DNA of 64,000 nucleotides from Hydrogenovibrio marinus (lineage in GTDB: Bacteria; Pseudomonadota; Gammaproteobacteria; Thiomicrospirales; Thiomicrospiraceae). Location: the NCBI RefSeq assembly GCF_013340845.1, contig NZ_AP020335.1, positions 496,001 to 560,000 of the forward strand. The letters are read 5' to 3'. Below the pieces are notes generated by a model. That model saw only the letters and a list, made by a program, of their open reading frames with translations, was not told the DNA's origin and ran no database searches. A program made the position numbers and the translations under genes. This document shows positions 40,263 through 49,790 of this stretch, piece after piece. Each line of letters starts with the position of its first letter. The first letter of the stretch is position 1.

Positions 40263-42299
40263 ATGGCGAAAAGCTTTCAGATTTCATCACAATATCAACC
40301 TTCCGGAGATCAGCCGACAGCTATTGCAAGTTTGGTGGAAGGATTAGAGGACGGCGAAGCCTTTCAAACGCTGCTGGGGGTGACGGGCTCTGGTAAGACT
40401 TTTACCATGGCAAACGTCATAGAAAACGTGCAGCGCCCGACCATTATTCTGGCGCACAATAAAACGCTTGCAGCCCAATTGTATGGTGAGATGAAAGGCT
40501 TTTTTCCAAGCAATGCAGTGGAGTATTTCGTTTCCTACTACGACTACTACCAACCAGAAGCCTATGTGCCGGCATCCGACACTTACATTGCCAAAGATTC
40601 TTCGGTCAATGAACAAATTGAGCAATTGCGTTTGTCTGCCACCAAGGCATTGATGGAGCGTGAAGATGTCATCGTGATTGCTACTGTATCGGCAATTTAC
40701 GGTTTGGGTGATCCAGATCAATACCTCAAGATGATTTTGCAGTTGCGTTTGGGCGACCCGATTTCTCAACGCGATATTCTGCGTCAACTTTCCACCATGC
40801 AATATACAAGAAACGATATGGAACTTTGGCGCGGGACTTTCCGCGTGCGAGGGGATGTTATCGATATTTATCCGGCGGAGTCGGAAGAGTATGCGGTGCG
40901 CATTGAGCTCTTCGACGATGAGGTGGAAAGTCTGGCATGGTTCGACCCTCTGACAGGGGAGATATTGAGCCGTCCGTCGCGCATCACGGTTTATCCGAAG
41001 TCGCACTATGTCACGCCAAGAGAACGGATTCTGCAAACCATTGACGTGGTGAAAGAAGAGCTTAAAGTCAGGTTGGATGAGCTGCGCAGCTTGAATAAAC
41101 TGGTTGAAGCTCAGCGTTTGGAAGAGCGTACACGACTGGATATTGAGATGATGCAGGAGCTGGGTTACTGCTCCGGCATTGAAAACTACTCACGCTATTT
41201 GTCCGGTAGAAATGCGGGAGAGCCGCCACCGACGTTGTTGGATTACTTGCCGAAAAATGCGCTGATGTTCATTGACGAAAGTCACGTAACCATTCCGCAA
41301 ATCGGTGGTATGTACAAGGGTGACCGTTCTCGTAAAGAGAACCTTGTGACTTATGGTTTTCGTTTGCCTTCTGCATTGGATAACCGCCCGATGCGTTTCG
41401 ATGAGTTTGAGAAAATCCTACCGCAAACCATTTTTGTCAGTGCGACGCCCGGCAATTATGAAGCCGAGCATCAATCCAAAGTGGTTGAGCAGGTGGTGCG
41501 CCCGACAGGATTGCTTGATCCAGTATTAGAAGTACGCCCAGCCTTGACGCAAGTTGATGACCTGTTGGGTGAGATTCGTCTGAGAGTTGAGAATAACGAC
41601 CGCATTTTGGTGACAACGCTGACCAAACGTATGGCGGAAAACTTGACTGAGTACCTGGAAGATCATCAAGTACGTGTTCGTTATCTGCATTCGGATATTG
41701 ATACCGTTGAGCGAATTGAAATCATTCGTGATTTAAGACTTGGTGAGTTTGATGTACTGGTCGGGATAAACCTGTTGCGAGAAGGGTTGGATATTCCAGA
41801 GGTGTCTTTGGTGGCGATTTTGGATGCCGACAAAGAAGGCTTCCTACGTTCCGAGCGTTCTTTGATACAGACCATCGGTCGTGCAGCTCGTAACGTCGCC
41901 GGGAAAGCGATACTCTATGCCGATAAGATCACCGCCTCAATGAAGAAGGCCATCGATGAGACAGAGAGGCGGCGCGCCAAACAGATTGCTTATAATGAAG
42001 CCAAAGGTATCCAGCCGCAGGCACTGAATAAAAAGGTCACGGATATTCTGGAAGACTCACCTTATGCTGCAAAAGGCATGAAACGTGCTGGAAATCAAAA
42101 GGTTGCAGAGCAGGCGGGTGATTATGATCATGCCGCATTGGCGAAGATGACGCCTGCGCAAATCGCCGCGCAAATTAAGGCATTGGAGAAAACGATGTTT
42201 AAAGCGGCGAAAGATTTGGATTTTGAAACCGCGGCGCAATTAAGAGATGAAATCAAACAGATGAAAAGTTCTATGGTCGGTGTTGGGGATTTACGTTAA
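40263..42299 (+). CDS. uvrB: Excinuclease ABC subunit B
   Basis: The damage-loading helicase of nucleotide-excision repair, 678 residues, a normal length. Walker A is GVTGSGKTF. The beta-hairpin that clamps DNA is in [12 protein letters not shown]. Helicase motifs include [11 protein letters not shown], and motif VI lies around QTIGRAARN. The C-terminal UVR motif that binds UvrC is at about residues 635-670 ([20 protein letters not shown]). The 258 bases before it hold no gene; no clear LexA box was found there. Confidence 0.97.
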   Translation: MAKSFQISSQYQPSGDQPTAIASLVEGLEDGEAFQTLLGVTGSGKTFTMANVIENVQRPTIILAHNKTLAAQLYGEMKGFFPSNAVEYFVSYYDYYQPEAYVPASDTYIAKDSSVNEQIEQLRLSATKALMEREDVIVIATVSAIYGLGDPDQYLKMILQLRLGDPISQRDILRQLSTMQYTRNDMELWRGTFRVRGDVIDIYPAESEEYAVRIELFDDEVESLAWFDPLTGEILSRPSRITVYPKSHYVTPRERILQTIDVVKEELKVRLDELRSLNKLVEAQRLEERTRLDIEMMQELGYCSGIENYSRYLSGRNAGEPPPTLLDYLPKNALMFIDESHVTIPQIGGMYKGDRSRKENLVTYGFRLPSALDNRPMRFDEFEKILPQTIFVSATPGNYEAEHQSKVVEQVVRPTGLLDPVLEVRPALTQVDDLLGEIRLRVENNDRILVTTLTKRMAENLTEYLEDHQVRVRYLHSDIDTVERIEIIRDLRLGEFDVLVGINLLREGLDIPEVSLVAILDADKEGFLRSERSLIQTIGRAARNVAGKAILYADKITASMKKAIDETERRRAKQIAYNEAKGIQPQALNKKVTDILEDSPYAAKGMKRAGNQKVAEQAGDYDHAALAKMTPAQIAAQIKALEKTMFKAAKDLDFETAAQLRDEIKQMKSSMVGVGDLR

Positions 42300-42404
42300 A
42301 ATAGTAAGGTTAATCAATAGCGTAGACAAAAATAGATACAAGAAAAAAGCGTCAAGTGCTGTTAAATCATTAAATTAAAAAAACAAATTTAGACAGGTCA
42401 ACAA

Positions 42405-43241
42405 GTGTCAGAAAGCATTGGAAAAGGGAATTTGAAAAACGGGTTTTTGGTATTTGGCTGGATGATAAGCATTTTTTGCTGTCAGGTGGCTTTGGCACAA
42501 GAAAGTGATAAAGATTACACGGCGCGTTTTACTCAAGCTGAACAAATGGCGCAATCCGCTACCAAAGAGGGTGCTGATAAAGCCATTGAGCTATGGAAAG
42601 GAATGCTGAAAGATTATCCGAACGACTTGGCGGTATCGAACAATTTGGCGGCGACTTTGATGAAAGAGAAAAAGTACGCCGAAGCGCAGAACTATTTGGA
42701 ATCGGCATTGAACGCCGACCCTAAAATCGCCATCATCATGGCGAACTTGAATGATATTTACGCTTATCAAGCGCAGTTGGCTTATCAGTCAGTGTTCAAG
42801 CCTTCTGAAATCAACTACCCGAAAGGCAAGTGGGTTGCGCTAACGAGTGAGACGGTGAAAACACCGGAAAAAGCGCAGTTGGAAAAAGCGAAGAAAGACA
42901 TGCAGCGTGTGTTGAATCGCGTGGAGAATTGGCGTGTCGCTTGGTCTTCCAAAGACGTGAAATCTTACTTGAGTTTTTATGACGATAGCTATCATTCGGA
43001 TAAGTTCACCAATCACAAAGATTGGGCGAAAAACCGTGAAAATAGCCTTAAGCGTCCAAAATATATTAAAATCCATTTGAACGACGTAAAAGTTGTGCCT
43101 TTGGCCAACCATACGTTCCAAGTCAGCTTTGTTCAGAACTACGATTCCAATCGTTTTAAGGATTCGGTGAAGAAGTATCTGGTTTGGCAGGAAGTGGGCA
43201 AAAGCTGGAAGATTATTCAGGAAAAAGTGGTTTATGACTAA
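42405..43241 (+). CDS. Cds6-like partner of an L,D-transpeptidase
   Basis: A 278-residue secreted protein starting with GTG 42405. The signal peptide ends near VALAQ. Residues 35-115 form TPR-like repeats (GADKAIELWKGMLKDYPNDL, then AVSNNLAATLMKEKKYAEAQ). The last 105 residues (VENWRVAWSSKDVKSYLSFY) match the Cds6-type C-terminal domain, an NTF2-like fold found beside or fused to L,D-transpeptidases. The stop overlaps the start of the transpeptidase gene by 8 bases. It is probably a periplasmic scaffold for that enzyme. Confidence 0.85.
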   Translation: MSESIGKGNLKNGFLVFGWMISIFCCQVALAQESDKDYTARFTQAEQMAQSATKEGADKAIELWKGMLKDYPNDLAVSNNLAATLMKEKKYAEAQNYLESALNADPKIAIIMANLNDIYAYQAQLAYQSVFKPSEINYPKGKWVALTSETVKTPEKAQLEKAKKDMQRVLNRVENWRVAWSSKDVKSYLSFYDDSYHSDKFTNHKDWAKNRENSLKRPKYIKIHLNDVKVVPLANHTFQVSFVQNYDSNRFKDSVKKYLVWQEVGKSWKIIQEKVVYD

Positions 43242-44385
43242 TCGGTTGCGAATCTCATTGAGCGCATCGCGTGCGCGTCTTATCGCCGGTTGCTTGTCGG
43301 GAGCTATCTTTTTGCCTTCGATTGCAATGGCGGAAAGCGCCGAAACGCAATTGCTGAGTGGTTTTAAGTCTATCCACGACTATTCCTTCAATCAGGCGAT
43401 GCAACACATCGAAACCCTGGCAAACGAAAATCCAAAATATCAGTTGGCGCAATTGATGAAGGCCGACTTCCTGGCAATTAAAGCCGGTAAGTCTCGTTGG
43501 ATTCAAGAGTACCGCAAAGCCTATCCAAAGAAAGTTCATTCATTACTCGAAGAAGCTAAGGTTCGCTGGCAAGCGACGGGGTTGACTCATCAGACCGAGT
43601 CGGAAATCCTTGGGCAGTTTGTATTGAAGTCGAGCGCGCAGCCTTATTTGGTGATTGTGAACTCTGAAGCGCATCGTTTGTTCCTGTACCAACAAACTGC
43701 GGGCGCTTACCATGAAGTGGCTAACTACTATGTTTCCATTGGCCGTAAAGGAACAGGTAAGCAGTTCAAAGGTGATTTGAAAACGCCAATCGGAGTGTAC
43801 CAAATCGTCAAACAACTATCTGACCGCCAGTTGCCAGAGCTTTATGGTGTGGCGGCTTTGACATTGAACTACCCAAACCAATGGGATAAGCAGTTGGGCA
43901 GAACCGGCTCCGGTATTTGGTTGCACGGTACGCCTCGCTCAACCTATAGCCGTCCGCCTATGGCGAGTAAAGGTTGTGTGGTGTTGAACAATCCGGCGAT
44001 GGCAGATTTGATTGACCGCTATCGTCTACCACCGGAAACGCCAGTCATTATCGCCTCTAAAACGGAAGTATTACCTGTGCCAAGCGACACCGCGGAAATT
44101 CTCCAGTCCAATAACAAACAACAGGTGTTGAGCCGCATCAATGAATGGTTGCGTGAACAACAGGAATATGAAGTAGATTGGTCGAAAGTGGGTGTCTTCC
44201 ACTACCCTGGGGAAAAGGATATGTACTATGTGACTTTCCCAACTCATGTGAAGGGTAGAGAGCAGATGGTGGAGCAGTTTTGGAAAAAGACAACCGATCA
44301 AAATGGTTGGCAGCTGGTGTTGAAAGTACAGCAAACCAGCCCATCTCAAAAGACGCAAGTTGCTTACAATATAGCCAGTCGTTAA
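43234..44385 (+). CDS. L,D-transpeptidase (YkuD domain)
   Basis: A 383-residue periplasmic enzyme with an N-terminal signal (LSASRARLIAGCLSGAIFLP). The YkuD domain at about residues 130-275 has the catalytic signature GIWLHGTPRST followed by SKGCVVLNN, with the nucleophile Cys. L,D-transpeptidases form 3-3 cross-links in peptidoglycan or attach proteins to it. The C-terminal 100 residues, with YEVDWSKVGVFHYPGEKDMY, resemble the Cds6 domain again. It is coupled to the upstream gene and ends 80 bases before a palindromic repeat. Confidence 0.92.
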   Translation: MTNRLRISLSASRARLIAGCLSGAIFLPSIAMAESAETQLLSGFKSIHDYSFNQAMQHIETLANENPKYQLAQLMKADFLAIKAGKSRWIQEYRKAYPKKVHSLLEEAKVRWQATGLTHQTESEILGQFVLKSSAQPYLVIVNSEAHRLFLYQQTAGAYHEVANYYVSIGRKGTGKQFKGDLKTPIGVYQIVKQLSDRQLPELYGVAALTLNYPNQWDKQLGRTGSGIWLHGTPRSTYSRPPMASKGCVVLNNPAMADLIDRYRLPPETPVIIASKTEVLPVPSDTAEILQSNNKQQVLSRINEWLREQQEYEVDWSKVGVFHYPGEKDMYYVTFPTHVKGREQMVEQFWKKTTDQNGWQLVLKVQQTSPSQKTQVAYNIASR

Positions 44386-44464
44386 GACGGGGCTCTATAA
44401 TTACAGCCGTTAAGCATTTTCTCATTTAGCGGCTTTAGATCCGCGCTTCAAATAATTTCGTCCA

Positions 44465-44514
44465 CCCCAACCTGGTAGATTTTTCAGCGAGTTACAAAAA
44501 TCTACCAGGTTGGG
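44465..44514. repeat. Palindromic repeat between convergent genes
   Basis: The arm CCCCAACCTGGTAGATTTTT at 44465-44484 is complementary to 44496-44514, with an 11-base interior. It lies between the convergent ends of the L,D-transpeptidase and M14 peptidase genes. It shares the consensus of the other copies. Confidence 0.85.
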
Positions 44515-44522
44515 GGTGTGAA

Positions 44523-45449
44523 TTACATATCTTCTTCGCGTTGTTTGATCTTATCGTTTACCCACTCTTCCAAGTCATCTAGCATATTGTGGATTTCACT
44601 GGCATTCGGCATGCGTCCTGCTGATGTCAATTCCAGAGTCAATACTGGAATATTCAAGTATTCGCCAGCGTAACGTCCTAGAGAGCCTGGGTAGGTTCCA
44701 AGCTCACGTCTTTTTAAGTGTCCGATTTTGTTTGGCTGGGCATGTTCAGGTCCATCGTAGTCAAGCAAGCCGTAAGGTGCATGGATGGAAATGATGGCAT
44801 CTGGTCGATAGGCTTTAATGATTTTGACTATCCATTGAGTTTCTGGCTCGCTGTTGGGGGTGGGACCCGGGTAACGACGAGGGTTGGAACGCGTGTGGTT
44901 TTTCCATGACTTAAGCGCCAACTTTTCCCAATCTGGAGAAGGGAAGTTGCGGTTTAGGTCAACTCCATGTGCGTTGATGCGCGTGGAGTTTTTCTGCAAT
45001 AGTCCGTCCGGGTTGGCAACCGGTAAAAATAGCCAATGATAGGGCGTTTTGTTTTCAGGCTTCATCAGGGCCTGCAACCAGAGGTAGGTGATACTGATTG
45101 CTGCATACTCGTCTCCATGAATACCACCGATAAATAGGATCTTACCTTTCGGTGGAATATCACTGTTGGGGAGGATTTCACGGGTGGTCAAAGGCTTGTG
45201 TTTGACTGAGTAGTCCGATACATGAAGGTGTAGGGAAAGACAGCCTTGGTAATCAATGGTTCTAAGTTTGTTCGACAAGTCTTTACACAGATGCTCAATA
45301 ACAAGATTTGGATCTTTTTGCTCTTTCGGTGTTGCTGTTGTCGTCTTTTCAGTCTGTGGTAGGGTTGCCTTGGCGTAAGCCGCTTGTAATGAACCGAAAA
45401 GTACGGTTAGCGTCAAAATAGAACGTGAAAAGAATACCGAAAAACGCAT
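44523..45449 (-). CDS. M14-family zinc peptidase, MpaA-like
   Basis: A 308-residue secreted metallopeptidase. The signal peptide is near the N-terminus (SILTLTVLFGSLQAAYA). Zinc ligands are in IGGIHGDEYAAI (His and Glu) and IISIHAPYG (His). The substrate-binding VDLNRNFPSPDW and the catalytic Glu in TLELTSAG are present. MpaA-type enzymes cut the gamma-D-glutamyl-diaminopimelate bond of murein peptides, so it is plausibly part of the cell-wall group with the neighbouring transpeptidase pair. The substrate assignment is inference. Confidence 0.85.
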   Translation of the reverse strand: MRFSVFFSRSILTLTVLFGSLQAAYAKATLPQTEKTTTATPKEQKDPNLVIEHLCKDLSNKLRTIDYQGCLSLHLHVSDYSVKHKPLTTREILPNSDIPPKGKILFIGGIHGDEYAAISITYLWLQALMKPENKTPYHWLFLPVANPDGLLQKNSTRINAHGVDLNRNFPSPDWEKLALKSWKNHTRSNPRRYPGPTPNSEPETQWIVKIIKAYRPDAIISIHAPYGLLDYDGPEHAQPNKIGHLKRRELGTYPGSLGRYAGEYLNIPVLTLELTSAGRMPNASEIHNMLDDLEEWVNDKIKQREEDM

Positions 45450-45453
45450 AAAG

Positions 45454-46605
45454 TTAAGAGTCCTGAAGGCTTAAGTTAGAGGAAGTATTATCCTCGTTTG
45501 TGGCTTCCTGTGCAAAACGTTGGCTTTCTAATTTGAGTTTTAAGCGCAAATCATTCAAGGAGTCCGCATTGCGAAGGGTGTCTTCGTAGCTGATTTTCCC
45601 TTCTTCGTAAAGCGTAAACAACGCTTGGTCAAAGGTTTGCATGCCCGGTTCGGCAGATTGCTTCATCGCCTCTTTTAGTTCGGTGATTTTGCCTTTGAAA
45701 ATCAAATCAGCAATACGCGGTGTGTTCAGCATAATCTCTACCGCTGCAATGCGGCCATCATCTTGTTTTGGGATCAATCTTTGGGAAACTATGGCTTTCA
45801 AGTTCAATGACAAGTCCATCAACAGTTGAGCGCGGCGTGCTTCTGGAAAGAAGTTGACGATACGTTCAATGGCTTGATTGGCATTGTTCGCATGAAGTGT
45901 CGACAAACACAGGTGTCCTGTTTCCGCAAAATTCAACGCGTGCTCCATGGTTTCCTGAGTGCGAATTTCACCGATTTGAATCACATCGGGTGCTTGTCGA
46001 AGCGTATTTTGCAAAGCCTCATCATAAGAGTCGGTATCAATGCCGACCTCCCTTTGGGTGATCAGGCATTTGCCGTGAGGGTGGATGAACTCAATCGGAT
46101 CTTCAATGGTGATGATATGACCTTGAGAGTGGTGGTTACGGTAATCGATCAAACTCGCCATAGAGCTTGATTTACCGGAGCCAGTAGCGCCGACAAACAG
46201 AATGAGCCCACGCTTTTCCTGAATGACTTCGGTCAGTATGTCAGGCAGGTTCAACTCTGCGAAGTCTGGGATGTCACTGCGAATCATTCGGATAACGCTG
46301 CCGACATAGCCTTGTTGGAAAAACGCATTAACCCTAAAACGAGCGCCATCGGCAAGGCGGTAGGCAAAGTTGCTTTCTTTAGTCGCCAGAAACTGCTGTT
46401 GCTGTGCGGTGGTCATTAATCCCAGAACCAGCTGTTTGCAGGTATCCGGAGAGAGTTCCCCTTGTGTCATGGGAATCAATTGACCATCTTTTTTCATGGA
46501 GATGGCGCAACCCTGGGTGATGAACAAATCCGAACCGCCTTGCTGAACAAATGCCGACAGCAGTGTCTGGATTTGGGAAAGAGTTTGTGGGTTGGTTGCC
46601 AGCAT
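45454..46605 (-). CDS. pilU: Type IV pilus retraction ATPase PilU
   Basis: A PilT-like ATPase of about 383 residues that helps PilT retract type IV pili. The frame extends to 46653, but ATG 46605 is 5 bases after the pilT stop and avoids a 44-base overlap. Walker A is VGATGSGKSSSM, the Asp box lies around IEDPIEFIHPHGKC, and the motif QAPDVIQIGEIRTQE plus TGHLCLSTLHANN are typical of PilU. It is in tandem with pilT, the usual arrangement. Confidence 0.92.
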   Translation of the reverse strand: MLATNPQTLSQIQTLLSAFVQQGGSDLFITQGCAISMKKDGQLIPMTQGELSPDTCKQLVLGLMTTAQQQQFLATKESNFAYRLADGARFRVNAFFQQGYVGSVIRMIRSDIPDFAELNLPDILTEVIQEKRGLILFVGATGSGKSSSMASLIDYRNHHSQGHIITIEDPIEFIHPHGKCLITQREVGIDTDSYDEALQNTLRQAPDVIQIGEIRTQETMEHALNFAETGHLCLSTLHANNANQAIERIVNFFPEARRAQLLMDLSLNLKAIVSQRLIPKQDDGRIAAVEIMLNTPRIADLIFKGKITELKEAMKQSAEPGMQTFDQALFTLYEEGKISYEDTLRNADSLNDLRLKLKLESQRFAQEATNEDNTSSNLSLQDS

Positions 46606-46609
46606 GAAA

Positions 46610-47647
46610 TTACAAGAAATCCGCTTTGTTGACGGCTTTACTGCGCGCTTCATCTTTGCTGATAATGCCGTTATTCACCAATTGCTTCAAATCCTGATCC
46701 AATGTTTTCATGCCGACTTTATTTGAGGTCTGAATCATCGAATACATTTGAGGCACTTTGTCTTCACGAATCAAATTGCGAATTGCCGAGGAGCCGAGCA
46801 TGATTTCATGGGCAGCAACACGACCACCGTTCACTCGCTTCAAAAGGGTTTGTGAAATGACGGCCTGTAGAGATTCAGAGAGCATGGATCGCACCATGGA
46901 TTTTTCTTCGGCAGGGAAGATATCAATAATGCGATCAATGGTTTTGGCTGCAGAGCTGGTGTGCAGTGTGCCGAACACCAAGTGCCCGGTTTCCGCAGCA
47001 GTCATCGCCAAACTGATGGTTTCCAGGTCGCGTAGCTCTCCGACCAAGATAACATCGGGGTCTTCACGCAGTGCCGAGCGCAATGCATTGCTGAAACTTT
47101 TGGTGTCGCGATGTACTTCCCGTTGATTGATTAAGGCATTCTTGGATTGGTGAACGAATTCAATAGGGTCTTCAATGGTCAGGATGTGCACATTTTCCGT
47201 GGCGTTGATGTAGTCGACCATTGCAGCCAATGTTGTCGATTTCCCTGAGCCGGTCGGCCCTGTCACCAACACCAGTCCTCGTGGCATCTGTGCAATGCTC
47301 TTGAATATTTCCGGCGCATGGATGGCATCCAGTGACAACACGGTGCTAGGGATGGTACGAAAAACAGCGCCCAGTCCACGATTCTGTTGGAAAACGTTGA
47401 CGCGGAAGCGCGCAACATTCGGCAGCTCAAAAGAGAAGTCGACTTCCAAGTATTCTTCAAACTGTTTGCGTTGGAGGTCGTTCATCACCTCATATACCAA
47501 CGATTTGACGGATTCGTCGGTTAAATGCTCAGTATCGAGTTTTTGGATATCGCCATCTTTTCGCAACATGGGTGGCATGCCTGATGAAAGGTGCAGGTCA
47601 GAGGCGCTTTGTTGGACGGAAAATTCTAAAAGTTGGGTAATATCCAT
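46610..47647 (-). CDS. pilT: Type IV pilus retraction ATPase PilT
   Basis: The main retraction motor, 345 residues. Walker A is VTGPTGSGKSTTL, Walker B lies in EDPDVILVGELRDLET, and the His box is TGHLVFGTLHTSS. The retraction signature near the C-terminus is AIRNLIREDKVPQ. PilT depolymerises pilin at the base and drives twitching or DNA uptake. It is followed by pilU and preceded by holC, all on the minus strand, with small gaps that allow co-transcription of pilT and pilU. Confidence 0.95.
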   Translation of the reverse strand: MDITQLLEFSVQQSASDLHLSSGMPPMLRKDGDIQKLDTEHLTDESVKSLVYEVMNDLQRKQFEEYLEVDFSFELPNVARFRVNVFQQNRGLGAVFRTIPSTVLSLDAIHAPEIFKSIAQMPRGLVLVTGPTGSGKSTTLAAMVDYINATENVHILTIEDPIEFVHQSKNALINQREVHRDTKSFSNALRSALREDPDVILVGELRDLETISLAMTAAETGHLVFGTLHTSSAAKTIDRIIDIFPAEEKSMVRSMLSESLQAVISQTLLKRVNGGRVAAHEIMLGSSAIRNLIREDKVPQMYSMIQTSNKVGMKTLDQDLKQLVNNGIISKDEARSKAVNKADFL

Positions 47648-47686
47648 TGCGTTGTGCCTTTATAGGTAGCCTTTATTTATGGGGTC

Positions 47687-48145
47687 TTATTTTGAAGCAG
47701 GAATTTTGTGAATGGTCGGTTCAATTCCCAAGGCTTTATATTGCCGCCAGCGCTCACGACCTCTTTCGATCAAAGCCTCGGATTGATCCAACACTTCAAT
47801 GGTTCGGGCGTATTGCTGGAAGTCATCGGCAAAGTCGGTGTGAAGGTTGAGCAGGACATCTTCGCAGGGTTCGGAAACCTGCTGAACCCAAAGTTGTATC
47901 GGTGCAGAAACTTCCAAAGCGATTGCATGAGGGATAAAGGCTTCCGGACGAAATTGCCACAGAGCGAGGTCAAGGCGTTGAGTTTCCTGATCATCGCCAC
48001 AGCGAATATCACATAGGCGGTTTTCGCTGTAAATTTTGTTCACCAACTTGGTGATGAAAGCATCTCTTTGTGCGGTTTCAGCGCTTTCCAAGACGTAGAA
48101 AAGTACGTCTTGGCTGTCGCTTTGCATTCCTGTCTGTTGTGACAT
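47687..48145 (-). CDS. holC: DNA polymerase III chi subunit
   Basis: A 152-residue protein matching HolC: VLFYVLESAETAQRDAFITK, then RLDLALWQFRPEAFIPHAIA and IEVLDQSEALIERGRERWRQ. The chi subunit links the clamp loader to single-strand binding protein. Its N-terminus is about 12 residues longer than the E. coli form. It lies 32 bases after pepA, and the pepA-holC order is conserved in many gammaproteobacteria. Confidence 0.9.
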   Translation of the reverse strand: MSQQTGMQSDSQDVLFYVLESAETAQRDAFITKLVNKIYSENRLCDIRCGDDQETQRLDLALWQFRPEAFIPHAIALEVSAPIQLWVQQVSEPCEDVLLNLHTDFADDFQQYARTIEVLDQSEALIERGRERWRQYKALGIEPTIHKIPASK

Positions 48146-48177
48146 GTTTTAGTTGTCTCAGTTTAGCGCGTGTAGGC

Positions 48178-49668
48178 TTAATGTACTTGTTCTAGCAGGT
48201 ATTCAACCAATGCTGGAACCGGACGACCCGTTGCGCCTTTGTTGCTGCCGCTTGTCCAAGCAGTGCCGGCGATATCCAAGTGCGCCCAATCAATGTCTTT
48301 GGTAAAGCGCGCAAGGAATTGCGCGGCGGTAATGGTGCCTGCCGGACGACCACCGATATTCGCCATGTCAGCGAAGTTTGATTTCAACTGTTCGTCATAT
48401 TCTTCGCTCAGGGGTAGTTGCCAGAAGCGATCATAAGTTGTTTGGCTGGCTTTAAGTAGCGCATCCACCAAGTCTTGATCATTACCTAGAACCGCAGAGA
48501 TATGGTGTCCTAGCGCGATAATACAAGCGCCGGTCAAAGTCGCCATGTCGATGATTTTACTTGGTTTGTACGTTTGTTGTGCATAGGTTAAAGCATCACA
48601 CAAAATCAAGCGCCCTTCGGCATCGGTATTAAGGATCTCGATGGTTTGACCGGAAAGGGAAGTGACCACATCACCTGGTTTGATGGCATTGCCTGATGGC
48701 ATGTTTTCAGTTGCCGGAATGACACCGACAACGTTGATTTCAGGCTTAAGGCGACCTAATGCCTCGAATACACCTAATACGGTCGCGGCGCCTCCCATGT
48801 CGTATTTCATTTCATCCATGGCAGCGCCAGGTTTCAAAGAAATACCACCCGTATCAAAGGTCACACCTTTACCGACTAGCGCAATAGGTGCCTGGGATTT
48901 ATCGGCACCTTGGTAGGATAAACAAATCATTTTTGGTGGTGTGATGGAACCTTGTGCAACCGCCATGAATGAACCCATGCCCATATTGATCATTTGTTCT
49001 CTTTCAAGAATGTTGCAGTCAAAGTCGTAGTCCTTCGCCATTTGTTTTGCGGTTTCCGCCAAATAGGAAGGGGTACAGAAGTTACTCGGCATGTTTGCCA
49101 ATTCTTGAGTGACTGCCATCCCTTCAGCAGTAGCTTGTGCTTGGTTGATTTTTGCTTGCCATTCATCACGAGCGTTAATCATGTAGGTGACTTTTTCTAA
49201 ACGAACTTCTTTAGGCTTGAACTCGGCACTACGGCTGACATGAGTATATTCATAAAGGCTTTTTTGGGTTGCCAGTGTCAGGTGGTAAAGCACGCCCGCT
49301 TGGTTGATTTTATCTGAGAACACACTTCCTGCAAGGCTAAGCAGGTTGGTCGCACCGGATTTGGTGATGGCTTTTGCCATGGCATCTGCCGTTTCGGTCA
49401 GAGATTTTTCGGTCAATTTTTCCGGTGTACCAAAACCAATCAAACAAATACGGGAAAAGCCTTTTTGGTCGAACAGCATCAGGCTTTCTCCCGACTTTCC
49501 TGCAAAGTCTCCTTGTTCCACCAACTTGTTTACCAAGTCAGTCAGATCCCAGTATGCAGCGGATTCCGGTACGGAACCATCATCAAAAACCGGTAACAAT
49601 AAAGTGTCGAAGTCTGCACTGTCAGCAGAGGATTGAAGAGTGAAGTCGATATGTTTCATGGAATCCAA
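48178..49668 (-). CDS. pepA: Leucyl aminopeptidase PepA
   Basis: An M17 cytosolic aminopeptidase of 496 residues. The N-terminal macro-like domain spans about 1-160. The C-terminal catalytic domain has Lys and Asp ligands in LVGKGVTFDTGGISLKPG, then the NTDAEGRLILCDALTYAQ signature with Asp and Glu ligands. The enzyme removes N-terminal residues and in E. coli also binds DNA in Xer recombination and gene regulation. It is divergent from lptFG, a conserved arrangement. Confidence 0.96.
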   Translation of the reverse strand: MDSMKHIDFTLQSSADSADFDTLLLPVFDDGSVPESAAYWDLTDLVNKLVEQGDFAGKSGESLMLFDQKGFSRICLIGFGTPEKLTEKSLTETADAMAKAITKSGATNLLSLAGSVFSDKINQAGVLYHLTLATQKSLYEYTHVSRSAEFKPKEVRLEKVTYMINARDEWQAKINQAQATAEGMAVTQELANMPSNFCTPSYLAETAKQMAKDYDFDCNILEREQMINMGMGSFMAVAQGSITPPKMICLSYQGADKSQAPIALVGKGVTFDTGGISLKPGAAMDEMKYDMGGAATVLGVFEALGRLKPEINVVGVIPATENMPSGNAIKPGDVVTSLSGQTIEILNTDAEGRLILCDALTYAQQTYKPSKIIDMATLTGACIIALGHHISAVLGNDQDLVDALLKASQTTYDRFWQLPLSEEYDEQLKSNFADMANIGGRPAGTITAAQFLARFTKDIDWAHLDIAGTAWTSGSNKGATGRPVPALVEYLLEQVH

Positions 49669-49790
49669 TAGCCTTTCTTTGTTTGATATTTACTGTGCAA
49701 GACAGTCACTATCATGATTATTTCTGGGATTAAGGTATAATTTTGCCATTAATCATTTTATTCATCTATTCTAGCGTTTGGCGGTGTTTT

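Noticed and set aside
45454-47647. PilU/PilT as a type II secretion ATPase pair
   Set aside because: Both lack the N-terminal and zinc-binding domains of GspE/PilB and carry retraction-type motifs.
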